Shown piece by piece: positions 26,936 through 34,581 of a stretch of 64,000 bases of DNA. The notes under the pieces are model-generated. The model ran no database searches. It saw nothing but the letters and a program-made list of their open reading frames with translations, and was not told the DNA's origin. The DNA comes from Alkalicoccobacillus gibsonii (lineage in GTDB: Bacteria > Bacillota > Bacilli > Bacillales > Bacillaceae_D), in contig NZ_JAEUZA010000003.1 of assembly GCF_016798245.1 (NCBI RefSeq), positions 609,397 to 673,396 on the forward strand, in the 5' to 3' direction. The first letter of the stretch is position 1. Each line of letters starts with the position of its first letter. A program made the translations under genes and the position numbers.

Positions 26936-27652
26936 ATGAATAAACGGTCCATTCAAGCTGAAATGTCTAGTTTTGTAGGGAAATTATTAAGAGACAACTT
27001 TGGTAAAGGTCCATCCTCAGTGTATGTGTCGATTAAAGAACCTTTTATTACGATGCATTTAAGAGAATTCCTTTCACCTATGGAACGGGTTTTGATGGCT
27101 CAAAACAAAGACGTGAAGGTGGAAGAAATTAGAGATTTATTAATGAACGAGCTTCTTCCCGAAATAAAGGCTACACTCATGGCTACTCATAATCTTAAAG
27201 TGTCAGAATTGTATTATGACTGGTCTCTACACAATCGTTCTGGGATTATTCTTGGTGTGATTGAGAGCAAGGATCAGTCAACTAAGGTAATGGAGGAGTA
27301 TCCAAATAAAGCATCCATTCACCGTGAAATCGAACAGGTGAGTAAGCAGGCTGAAAGATTACCTGACGCAGTGGATTCATGTTACCTGAATGATCGAACG
27401 TTGATTGTAAAGCGTGAGGGCATTTTGGTCCGTATTGAAAAAGAGCTTATACGTGGAGGCTTTATAGAGCCACTAAAGTTAACAAAACGTCATTTAGAGA
27501 AGAGTCTTCTTGAAACAGGAGATTTTAATGATATGTTAAATGCTGAAATCATGGACATCTTTGTTGACTGGGATTTCGTTGAAGATATAAGTTATATCAT
27601 ATTTATTTTAAAACCAACTCAAAATCAAGGTAGTAACGATTCAGACAATTAG
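26936..27652 (+). CDS. MpsC-family protein (DUF2294), two tandem domains
   Basis: 238-residue soluble protein made of two DUF2294/MpsC-like halves: the first has KGPSSVYVSIKEPFITMHL (residues 24-42) and the second has LPDAVDSCYLNDRTLIVKR (about 142-160). MpsC is encoded with MpsAB sodium/bicarbonate-linked membrane proteins in Staphylococcus, but no mpsA or mpsB gene is near here. Many single-domain relatives are about 120 residues, so this is a duplicated form. AAAAGGAAGG lies 8 bases before the ATG. Function in bacilli unknown. Confidence 0.8.
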   Translation: MNKRSIQAEMSSFVGKLLRDNFGKGPSSVYVSIKEPFITMHLREFLSPMERVLMAQNKDVKVEEIRDLLMNELLPEIKATLMATHNLKVSELYYDWSLHNRSGIILGVIESKDQSTKVMEEYPNKASIHREIEQVSKQAERLPDAVDSCYLNDRTLIVKREGILVRIEKELIRGGFIEPLKLTKRHLEKSLLETGDFNDMLNAEIMDIFVDWDFVEDISYIIFILKPTQNQGSNDSDN

Positions 27653-27665
27653 AGCTGAACGTAAG

Positions 27666-27698
27666 CCGAAAGGGAGAACACTCCTTTTCGGTTTTTTT
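27666..27698 (+). terminator. Rho-independent terminator after MpsC-family gene
   Basis: CCGAAAGGGA at 27666-27675 pairs with TCCTTTTCGG at 27682-27691 (one G-T pair), then seven T. Confidence 0.9.
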
Positions 27699-27721
27699 AT
27701 GAATGAAAGGGGAATATTATC

Positions 27722-27919
27722 ATGAAATATTTAATCGACACTACACAGAAACTTATCCACAGATCCTCCTTTGTAAGAGATTCATGTGCATTTCATACAA
27801 CTTCACTTGAAAGTAGAGAAAGTACTCATAGTGAAATCTATGTTCAAAAACTAATTAACGAACAACAATACAAAAAATGTGAACGGTGTTATTCGACCAT
27901 TTATAAAAGAGATTTATAG
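27722..27919 (+). CDS. Small cysteine-containing protein of unknown function
   Basis: 65-residue polar protein with one Cys at residue 22 and a CERC pair at the C-terminus (about residues 56-59). AAAGGGG lies about 10 bases before the ATG, and the next gene begins 12 bases after the stop, so both are likely in one operon. The CxxC could bind zinc together with the other Cys, but there is no family I recognise. Confidence 0.55.
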   Translation: MKYLIDTTQKLIHRSSFVRDSCAFHTTSLESRESTHSEIYVQKLINEQQYKKCERCYSTIYKRDL

Positions 27920-27931
27920 AAAGGGATACGT

Positions 27932-28696
27932 ATGTTTGGCTTATATGATTTATTTCGTTTAATTATCGCAGCAGTCGTTATTCTGCCTCTGACCTCGGTA
28001 ATCAGGGAATCTGGTTACTATTTGGCTGTAACAATACTTGGGGCAAAGGAAAAGAAATTAATTGTTGGAAGTGGTCCCATTCTATTTTCATTACCTACGA
28101 TTGAGGTAAGAAGATACTTCTTTATGTATAGCTGGATAGAATACGAGGAGCTCAATCCAAAAAATCGGTTTTGGCACGGATTTATTTATGCATCACCAAT
28201 ATTTGGTCCACTTCTATTGGGGCTGACCATTAATATGATGTTAGCAAATGGTGTCATTGAATCTAACGTGTTCTGGAATACGTTCCTCTTTTACATCTTC
28301 TATTATATTTTCTTCGATGTGATACCTGTTTACTTGCCGGATGGACAGCCAACAAATGGAAGGGCCATTTTTGACTTGATCTGGCATGGTGAACGTTCTG
28401 ATTTCAAAAAGGCAAGACTTGAAAAAGAGAAAGAAGAAAAGCAGAAGAACGAATCAAAATCAGATGAATCGAATGACAAAGAGGATAGAGAAGGTTATAC
28501 AGAAGCGCAAGAGGAAACCATTGAAAACCGTGACCGAGATCAAGAGACGAGAGAAGACCATACGGATCCCACTCACGAACACCCTTCTTCGGAGATAAAC
28601 AAAGGTTATACTGAACAGCAAGAAGAAACGATTGAAAATCGTGACCGTGATCAAGAAGAACGCTCCGACCATACGAAACCAGAGAAAAAAGACTAG
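27932..28696 (+). CDS. Membrane protein resembling an inactive M50 site-2 protease, with acidic tail repeats
   Basis: 254 residues. Membrane segments lie at about 9-33, 84-106 and 110-132. The place of the zinc motif HExxH is taken by RESGY (Arg25-Glu26 to Tyr29), and the second M50 motif appears as DVIPVYLPDGQPTNGR near 133-148, so the fold looks M50-like but both zinc His are missing. A charged Lys/Glu/Asp-rich cytoplasmic tail follows, with two near-identical 27-residue repeats (187-213 and 224-250). The M50 relation is inference from motif order. Confidence 0.6.
   Translation: MFGLYDLFRLIIAAVVILPLTSVIRESGYYLAVTILGAKEKKLIVGSGPILFSLPTIEVRRYFFMYSWIEYEELNPKNRFWHGFIYASPIFGPLLLGLTINMMLANGVIESNVFWNTFLFYIFYYIFFDVIPVYLPDGQPTNGRAIFDLIWHGERSDFKKARLEKEKEEKQKNESKSDESNDKEDREGYTEAQEETIENRDRDQETREDHTDPTHEHPSSEINKGYTEQQEETIENRDRDQEERSDHTKPEKKD
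28490..28681 (+). repeat. Two in-frame 81-bp coding repeats in the acidic tail
   Basis: Bases 28490-28570 and 28601-28681 encode matching blocks (GYTE-x-QEETIENRDRDQE, then a D-H-T segment). Synonymous differences between copies show selection for protein sequence since duplication. Confidence 0.75.
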
Positions 28697-28761
28697 GTAA
28701 CTCTCTTTTTATATGGTAGACTATTGGTATATTTAACCAGATGGAGCGTGGAGGTGAGAGC

Positions 28762-29298
28762 TTGATCATCGTTAATGACCACTTAACAATGAGACCTTTA
28801 AAGGAAGAAGATTTGCAATTATTTTGGGCGCTTGCTTATAAAGATGCGCACCCAGAATGGAAGAAATGGGATGCCCCTTACTTTCAGCATCAAGCTCTTA
28901 CGTACGATGATTTTATAACAAAGGTAAGTGCTCAGTATCTTGAGCAAGATGACGTGTATGGGATTTTTGCGAATGAACGTTTAATTGGGACAGTTTCTTA
29001 CTATTGGGAGCATAAGCCATCTAATTGGCTAGAGGTAGGAATTATCATCTATGATTCTACTTTATGGGATAAGCAGTATGGAACACCATGTTTGAAAGCA
29101 TGGATCACTCACTTATTTGATAATATGTCTTTGGTAAGAGTTGGTTTTACAACGTGGTCTGGAAACAAGCGGATGATGAGACTAGGAGAAAAGCTTGGTA
29201 TGACACTCGAAGCAAGACTTCGAAAATGTCGGCTTTATCAAGGGGAGTATTATGACTCCATTCGCTACGGAGTCTTAAGAGAAGAATGGAGTCACTAA
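28762..29298 (+). CDS. GNAT-family N-acetyltransferase (RimJ/RimL type)
   Basis: 178-residue acetyltransferase of the RimJ/RimL branch: LTMRPLKEEDLQLFW at the start, YGIFANERLIGTVSYY in the central sheet and GNKRMMRLGEKLGM in the acetyl-CoA binding region. TTG at 28762 is chosen because GGAGGTGAG lies 5 bases upstream; ATG at 28741 has no ribosome site and would translate through that site. Target unknown; the branch acetylates protein N-termini or small amines. Confidence 0.82.
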   Translation: MIIVNDHLTMRPLKEEDLQLFWALAYKDAHPEWKKWDAPYFQHQALTYDDFITKVSAQYLEQDDVYGIFANERLIGTVSYYWEHKPSNWLEVGIIIYDSTLWDKQYGTPCLKAWITHLFDNMSLVRVGFTTWSGNKRMMRLGEKLGMTLEARLRKCRLYQGEYYDSIRYGVLREEWSH

Positions 29299-29356
29299 AA
29301 GAAATGCCAACCCTTTGTGCGATTCTTTTTCGTCTATCTCGAGGAGGTATATGAGT

Positions 29357-29545
29357 ATGGGTTTAGAGATGAGAAAAAGCTGTGAACGCTGCAACAAAGC
29401 ACTTAAAGATCACTTATATGCATATATCTGTGTTCATGAATGTACATACTGCGAGGGGTGTACTACCGAGGTTAAAAACATTTGTCCTAACTGTAATGGA
29501 GAACTTGTACGCAGGCCAAGACCACCAATGAATCAACAAATTTAA
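29357..29545 (+). CDS. DUF1272-family cysteine-rich zinc-binding protein
   Basis: 62-residue protein matching DUF1272: start LEMRKSCERCNKAL, then AYICVHECTYCEGC, and finally CPNCNGELVRRPRP. Four CxxC pairs should hold two zinc ions, giving a small treble-clef-like fold. ATG at 29357 is 9 bases after AGGAGG; ATG at 29351 is in frame but too close to that site. Function is unknown; such proteins may bind nucleic acid or protein. Confidence 0.85.
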   Translation: MGLEMRKSCERCNKALKDHLYAYICVHECTYCEGCTTEVKNICPNCNGELVRRPRPPMNQQI

Positions 29546-29556
29546 TGGAGGCGAGT

Positions 29557-29586
29557 GGAGCAGTATGACATTTGTCATACTGCTCC
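29557..29586. promoter_or_regulatory. Perfect 14-bp palindrome upstream of des, candidate DesR operator
   Basis: Bases 29557-29570 are exactly complementary to 29573-29586 with a 2-base centre. No T-run follows, so it is not a usual terminator. It ends 15 bases before the -35 of the des promoter, the place expected for a response-regulator activator such as DesR. Confidence 0.55.
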
Positions 29587-29601
29587 TATGATAAGTACTA
29601 C

Positions 29602-29630
29602 TTACGCTTTTTCCCTTTCGCGCTTATAGT
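29602..29630 (+). promoter_or_regulatory. SigA promoter of the desaturase gene
   Basis: TTACGC (29602-29607), 17-base spacer, TATAGT (29625-29630). The weak -35 box fits a promoter that needs activation. Confidence 0.55.
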
Positions 29631-29664
29631 TACGTTATAGATAAGTGACGAAGGAGACTGATAT

Positions 29665-30699
29665 ATGACTCACACTGACCACATTCAAAAAACCAAAAAG
29701 TTAACTCAACAAGTTCTTCAATATGCTAAAGGTGAAAATAAAAGCAGTATTATACAATTAATGAATACATTTATCCCATTTATTGCTCTTTGGGTAGGCG
29801 CATATTTTCTAATGGATGTTTCATATTTTCTATCGCTTCCTCTTATCGTTGTAGCGGCAGGATTTCTCATCCGCATCTTTATTATTTTTCATGATTGTTG
29901 TCATGGATCTTTCTTTAAAAATAAACAAGTGAATAACATCCTTGGAACAATAACAGGTGTTTTAACGCTATTTCCTTATTTACAATGGAAGCGGGACCAT
30001 TCAATTCATCATGCAACAAGCAGTAACTTAGACAAACGCGGCACTGGTGACATCTGGGTGATGACGATTAGTGAGTATCAGGAAGCTTCTAAAAGGGAAA
30101 AGTTGATGTATCGACTGTATCGAAACCCGATAGTTATGTTTGGTCTTGGACCTATCTATTTATTCCTAATTAAGAATCGTTTTAATCGAAAAGAAGCACC
30201 ACGTAAAGAGCGGATGAACACGTATGTAACAAATTTAAGTATTGTACTTTTAGCAACCGGTACATGTCTACTCGTCGGCTGGCAGGCGTTTCTCTTAATA
30301 CAAGCTCCAATCTTCTTTATCTCTGGAATGTTAGGCATATGGCTGTTCTATGTGCAGCATACATTTGAAGATACGTACTTTGAGGAAGATGAAAATTGGG
30401 ATTACGTAAAAGCGGCAGTGGAAGGAAGCTCGTACTACAAGCTACCTCCATTATTGCAGTGGTTGACTGGGAATATTGGTTATCACCATGTGCATCACCT
30501 TAGCCCACGAATTCCTAATTACAAGCTAGCGGAAGCCCATAATCAAACGGAACAGTTGAAGAATATTCCAACCATTACGTTACGAACAAGTCTCACTTCT
30601 TTAAAATTTAGACTTTGGGATACTGAAGCAAAACAATTTGTTGGGTATAATGTATTAAAACAGGTTTCACAAAACACGGTGAACCGTTCTCTAACATGA
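29665..30699 (+). CDS. des: Acyl-lipid fatty acid desaturase
   Basis: 344-residue membrane desaturase that introduces a cis double bond into membrane phospholipid acyl chains. Three histidine boxes bind the di-iron centre: HDCCH (about residue 76), HSIHH (about 112) and HHVHH (about 274). Membrane segments lie near residues 30-70 and 190-230. AAGGAGAC precedes the ATG. The downstream desK-desR pair, as in Bacillus subtilis, identifies it as the cold-induced Des. Expression is likely triggered by temperature drop through DesR. Confidence 0.93.
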   Translation: MTHTDHIQKTKKLTQQVLQYAKGENKSSIIQLMNTFIPFIALWVGAYFLMDVSYFLSLPLIVVAAGFLIRIFIIFHDCCHGSFFKNKQVNNILGTITGVLTLFPYLQWKRDHSIHHATSSNLDKRGTGDIWVMTISEYQEASKREKLMYRLYRNPIVMFGLGPIYLFLIKNRFNRKEAPRKERMNTYVTNLSIVLLATGTCLLVGWQAFLLIQAPIFFISGMLGIWLFYVQHTFEDTYFEEDENWDYVKAAVEGSSYYKLPPLLQWLTGNIGYHHVHHLSPRIPNYKLAEAHNQTEQLKNIPTITLRTSLTSLKFRLWDTEAKQFVGYNVLKQVSQNTVNRSLT

Positions 30700-30712
30700 T
30701 AGGATGATTGAT

Positions 30713-31861
30713 ATGCTAGAAAAAATGCAAAGATTGAACCTTCATACCTATAGTGGAATATCGCCTTATATATGGGCGGTATTCTTTGTTCTTCCGTTCT
30801 ATTATATTTTTCAATTTTCATTTGACGTTGATATGATCTCAAGCGTCATCCTAGTCGTTAGTTTCTTTATTTTCTATCGAATTGCCTTTCTTTCTAAGGG
30901 GTGGCTTGTCTATCTGTGGATCTTTCTTTTAATGGGAATCTCTACTTCGACAATTCTTATGTTCGGTTACACATTTTTTGCCTTTTTTGTTGCTTACTTT
31001 ATTGGTAATATAAGGGACAAGCGGTCATTTTACTTTTTATATTTCTTTCATTTAGTGACAACCTCTTTCGCGATTAACTATGGAATTATTAATGAACCGA
31101 GCTTATTTTTACCACAGCTAGCATTTGTGATTATAGCTTGGATTAGTGTGATTCTTCTGCCGTTCAGCACACATAATAAGAACGAGCGAGACGTTCTGGA
31201 GCATAAGCTAGAGAATGCGAATGAGCAATTATCCGAATTAATTAAGGTCAAAGAACGACAAAGAATTGCAAGAGACCTCCACGATACCCTCGGACAAAGT
31301 CTCTCCATGATCGGACTTAAAAGTGAGCTGGCAAGAAAGTTAATTTATAAGGATCCTGAGCAAGCAGCGAAAGAGATTAAAGAGGTTCAACAAACGGCGA
31401 GAGCGTCTTTAAGTGAGGTCAGAAAATTAGTCTCATCAATGAAGGGATTAAGGTTAAGAGATGAGCGAACGCTATCGGCTCAAATGCTAAAAGCTGCGCA
31501 CATAGAGTGGAATTGGCATGAGGAAGATACGGATCTAGTATCCAATATACACTTAATTACAGAAAATATATTGGCCATGTGTTTAAAGGAAGCTGTTACA
31601 AATGTGGTTAAGCATAGTGACGCAACAAGCTGCGAGGCATCTATCCAGGTTAATCAAGGTCAACTTCTTCTGATCGTGAAAGATAACGGAACATTTAAAG
31701 GAACGGAGAATAATCTTGAAAAGGGGAATGGACTTGCAGGGATGAGAGAACGCTTGGAATTTGTAGATGGTAGCCTTGAGATTAACTCCGAAAATGGAAC
31801 GGAGCTTCGGATCCAGGTACCATACGATATTAAAATAATCTACAAGGATGGGAATTCATGA
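30713..31861 (+). CDS. desK: Membrane thermosensor histidine kinase DesK
   Basis: 382-residue sensor kinase. Five membrane segments fill residues 18-150. A coiled-coil linker (about 155-183) leads to the HisKA_3 box RDLHDTLGQ with the phospho-acceptor His190, close to His188 of the Bacillus subtilis protein. The HATPase domain has KEAVTNVVKHSDA and GNGLAGMRERL. ATG at 30713 is better spaced from AGGA than ATG at 30704. DesK senses membrane thickness and order, phosphorylating DesR in the cold. The gene overlaps desR by 4 bases. Confidence 0.92.
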   Translation: MLEKMQRLNLHTYSGISPYIWAVFFVLPFYYIFQFSFDVDMISSVILVVSFFIFYRIAFLSKGWLVYLWIFLLMGISTSTILMFGYTFFAFFVAYFIGNIRDKRSFYFLYFFHLVTTSFAINYGIINEPSLFLPQLAFVIIAWISVILLPFSTHNKNERDVLEHKLENANEQLSELIKVKERQRIARDLHDTLGQSLSMIGLKSELARKLIYKDPEQAAKEIKEVQQTARASLSEVRKLVSSMKGLRLRDERTLSAQMLKAAHIEWNWHEEDTDLVSNIHLITENILAMCLKEAVTNVVKHSDATSCEASIQVNQGQLLLIVKDNGTFKGTENNLEKGNGLAGMRERLEFVDGSLEINSENGTELRIQVPYDIKIIYKDGNS

Positions 31862-32463
31862 TAACAATCTATATAGCTGAAGACCAACAGCTCTTGCTTG
31901 GGGCACTCGAAGCATTGCTTAACCTTGAAGATGATATGAAGATTGTCGGGAAAGGAAAGACGGGGCAGGAAGCTGTTGACTTTGTGAAACAGTACCAGCC
32001 CGATGTGTGTATTATGGATATCGAAATGCCTACAAAAACAGGGCTCGAAGCAGCGGATGAATTAAAGCTACTGGAGTTTGATACGAAGATGGTCATTCTA
32101 ACGACGTTTGCGCGTTCTGGATATTTTCAACGGGCTCTTCAAGCCGGGGTAAGCGCCTATTTGTTAAAAGATAGTTCAAGCGATGAACTCGCACAAGCCA
32201 TTCGCCACGTTGTCGAGGGAAAACGCGTCTTCGCACCAGAATTAATGGATGATGTGTTCCGTGAAACGAACCCATTGACAGAACGAGAAAAAGAAGTGCT
32301 CTCTTTAATTGCTGAAGGCAAGAGCACAAAAGAAATATCTATGGAGCTTGACATTAAGATCGGTACAGTCAGAAATTACGTCTCTGTGATCTTAGAAAAA
32401 TTAGATGTGAAGAATCGCATAGAGGCTGTGACTCATTCAAAAGAAAAGGGCTGGTTTAACTAG
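31858..32463 (+). CDS. desR: NarL/LuxR-type response regulator DesR
   Basis: 201-residue regulator. The receiver domain has the acidic pair EDQ, phospho-acceptor Asp54 in CIMDIEMP and Lys near residue 103 (LLKDSS). The C-terminal LuxR helix-turn-helix (LTEREKEVLSLIAEGKSTKE, about residues 140-200) binds DNA. Phosphorylated DesR activates des; the palindrome at 29557-29586 is a candidate site. Its stop lies 8 bases from the nagB stop on the other strand, with no visible terminator between them. Confidence 0.93.
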   Translation: MITIYIAEDQQLLLGALEALLNLEDDMKIVGKGKTGQEAVDFVKQYQPDVCIMDIEMPTKTGLEAADELKLLEFDTKMVILTTFARSGYFQRALQAGVSAYLLKDSSSDELAQAIRHVVEGKRVFAPELMDDVFRETNPLTEREKEVLSLIAEGKSTKEISMELDIKIGTVRNYVSVILEKLDVKNRIEAVTHSKEKGWFN

Positions 32464-32471
32464 TTACCGAT

Positions 32472-33197
32472 TTACGATTCACCGCGTGCATCATGGTCAG
32501 CAATGACTGTGACACGTAGGTGGCGCTTTAATATCGACGCGGGAAAATCTTCTGTTTCCTCACCGTGTAAAAGGTGGTAGAGAGCATCCTTCTTACTTTG
32601 ACCAGAGACTAACAACAGAATTTCCTTGCTTCTCATGATACTTGCGATGCCCATCGTAATCGCATGGGTCGGAACCTCAGAAATCGTGTTAAAGTATCGA
32701 GCATTTGCGGCACGAGTACTTTCTTCAAGTTGAACGATATGAGTGTTGGATTGAAAAGAAGTTCCTGGCTCGTTGAAGCCAATGTGTCCGTTACTTCCAA
32801 TTCCAAGGATTTGGATATCTATTCCCCCATGTGTAAAGAGTGCATCTTCATAAGCTGCGCATGCGGTTTCAGGATCTAGGCTGTTACTCTTTGGTATGAA
32901 AATCTGATCCTGCCGTATATCGATATGATTAAAAAGATGTTCTTTCATATAGGAGTGATAGCTTTGCGGATGGTCATATGAGAGACCAATATATTCATCT
33001 AAGTTGAATGATGTTACCTCTTGATAAGACGTTTGGTGTTTCTTGTGGTCTTCAATTAAATGCTCATATAATCCAATAGGCGTTCCACCCGTTGCGAAGC
33101 CAATGTTTAAAGCAGGGTTCTGTTTTAAACGGCTGATCATAACCTCTGCAGCTTTTATACTCATATCCTCATAATCCCGTGCTTTAATGATTTGCAT
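32472..33197 (-). CDS. nagB: Glucosamine-6-phosphate deaminase
   Basis: 241-residue enzyme converting glucosamine-6-phosphate to fructose-6-phosphate and ammonia. Family marks are FATGGTPIGLYEHL (phosphate loop), FNLDEYIGL with the catalytic Asp, and GIGSNGHIGFNEPG. Length matches the Bacillus NagB/GamA form, without the allosteric C-terminal extension of the Escherichia coli enzyme. It overlaps the end of nagA by 14 bases, so the two are coupled. It completes entry of N-acetylglucosamine into glycolysis. Confidence 0.95.
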   Translation of the reverse strand: MQIIKARDYEDMSIKAAEVMISRLKQNPALNIGFATGGTPIGLYEHLIEDHKKHQTSYQEVTSFNLDEYIGLSYDHPQSYHSYMKEHLFNHIDIRQDQIFIPKSNSLDPETACAAYEDALFTHGGIDIQILGIGSNGHIGFNEPGTSFQSNTHIVQLEESTRAANARYFNTISEVPTHAITMGIASIMRSKEILLLVSGQSKKDALYHLLHGEETEDFPASILKRHLRVTVIADHDARGES

Positions 33198-34398
33198 CTG
33201 TGACTCCTCCTTCTCTTACAAACGCACATTTCCCTCTACAAAAGGTCATAACCACTTCACATGCTTGATCTAAAATAACAAGATCTGCGTCTTTCCCAAT
33301 GGAAATGCTACCCTTTCGATCAGCTACGTTTGCCTGCTTAGCTGGATTTGTAGAAGCCATTTGAACAGCCTCCTGTAAGGAACACCCAGTAAAGCTCATC
33401 ATATTTTTGATTGCTTGATTAAGTGTGACAACACTACCTGCTAACGTCCCATCACTCAAGGTAGCTTCTCCATTTTTCACGTTAACAGATTGTCCTCCTA
33501 AATCATATAAACCATTGGATAACCCTTTTGCCCTAATCGCATCGGTAATCAGTATTAGCCCTTCTGGTCCTTTTTGTTTAAAAGCCAGCGTAACGATCTC
33601 AGGTCGTACATGAACACCATCTACAATTAATTCAGCCTGAAGTGAATCATGTAAGAATGCTGCGCCAACTACACCAGGCTCTCGGTGGTGAACACCACTC
33701 ATCTGGTTAAAAAGATGCGTCACCTGACTAGATCCTTTTTTTATTGCTTCTATTACTTCAAGGTAGGTGGCATTTGAATGGCCAATGGAAGCAACAATAT
33801 TCTGCGCTACTAAATATTCTACTAAATCGAACCCACCTTCAATTTCTGGAGCTAGTGTAACGATTCTAATAGACTCACGTGATAAAGAATGCCACTTTTT
33901 AAAGACCTCTATACATGGTGGAACAATATGTTCAATGGGCTGGGCTCCGGCTTTTACAGAGTTAATAAAAGGACCTTCTAAATGGATGCCAAGAACTTCA
34001 GCTTGTCCTGAATCTTGCTGTGTATGAATAAACTCTCCTATGCGAATTAAGGCTTTTTCAATAGCTGGTGAACGTTGAGTCATCGTTGTAGCAAGGAAGC
34101 TAGTTGTTCCTTCCTTTGGTAAATTTGTTGCAAGTGTCTGAAGCGATTCATATGTTGCATCCATCGTATCAGCACCATGTGCACCGTGAATGTGGATGTC
34201 GATTAACCCAGGTATCGCTTTGTGACCGGTTGGAAGATCGATCACTTCATACTCTGAAGAAATGGAATCTAATTCTTCAATTGGACCGAATGCGGCGATG
34301 TGCTGATTTTTAATGAGTATGTAGCCAGACTGAATCATTTGATTTTCAGTATAGACTTCCACCCCTTTAAGGATGATTGGTTTTTGAGTGTGATGCAT
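33184..34398 (-). CDS. nagA: N-acetylglucosamine-6-phosphate deacetylase
   Basis: 404-residue amidohydrolase-fold deacetylase. Metal and active-site motifs include DIHIHGAHG, HLEGPF, IGHSNA, THLFNQMSGVHHREPG and LITDAIRAKG with the catalytic Asp. The start at 34398 follows GGAAGGAG by 9 bases; the longer frame from 34428 lacks a site. It is transcribed divergently from nagP, and palindromes in the shared control region (34483-34525) may serve both. It works with NagB. Confidence 0.95.
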   Translation of the reverse strand: MHHTQKPIILKGVEVYTENQMIQSGYILIKNQHIAAFGPIEELDSISSEYEVIDLPTGHKAIPGLIDIHIHGAHGADTMDATYESLQTLATNLPKEGTTSFLATTMTQRSPAIEKALIRIGEFIHTQQDSGQAEVLGIHLEGPFINSVKAGAQPIEHIVPPCIEVFKKWHSLSRESIRIVTLAPEIEGGFDLVEYLVAQNIVASIGHSNATYLEVIEAIKKGSSQVTHLFNQMSGVHHREPGVVGAAFLHDSLQAELIVDGVHVRPEIVTLAFKQKGPEGLILITDAIRAKGLSNGLYDLGGQSVNVKNGEATLSDGTLAGSVVTLNQAIKNMMSFTGCSLQEAVQMASTNPAKQANVADRKGSISIGKDADLVILDQACEVVMTFCRGKCAFVREGGVTDANH

Positions 34399-34482
34399 TT
34401 TGCTTGTCTCCTTCCTTCCATTTAGCATTTACACAGTCTGTCTGAAAATAAAAAAGAATGAATTAGAGGAAACCATTTTATT

Positions 34483-34525
34483 TACTAGAAGCTTTTAGTA
34501 TTGTTTAGAGATATACCTACTAAAC
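34483..34525. promoter_or_regulatory. Two palindromes in the nagA-nagP control region
   Basis: TACTAGAAGCTTTTAGTA (34483-34500) is an 18-bp palindrome with one mismatched pair, and GTTTAG/CTAAAC arms (34503-34508 and 34520-34525) follow at once. They lie between the divergent nagAB and nagP starts and are candidate operators, for example for a GntR-type NagR. Confidence 0.5.
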
Positions 34526-34581
34526 ATAACATAGTTATATTTTGTGAGTGAGGTACAAATTAAAAAAGGAGGTACATAAGT

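Noticed and set aside
27932..28696. Active M50 metalloprotease
   Set aside because: Both His of HExxH are replaced (Arg25 and Tyr29), so zinc catalysis is not expected.
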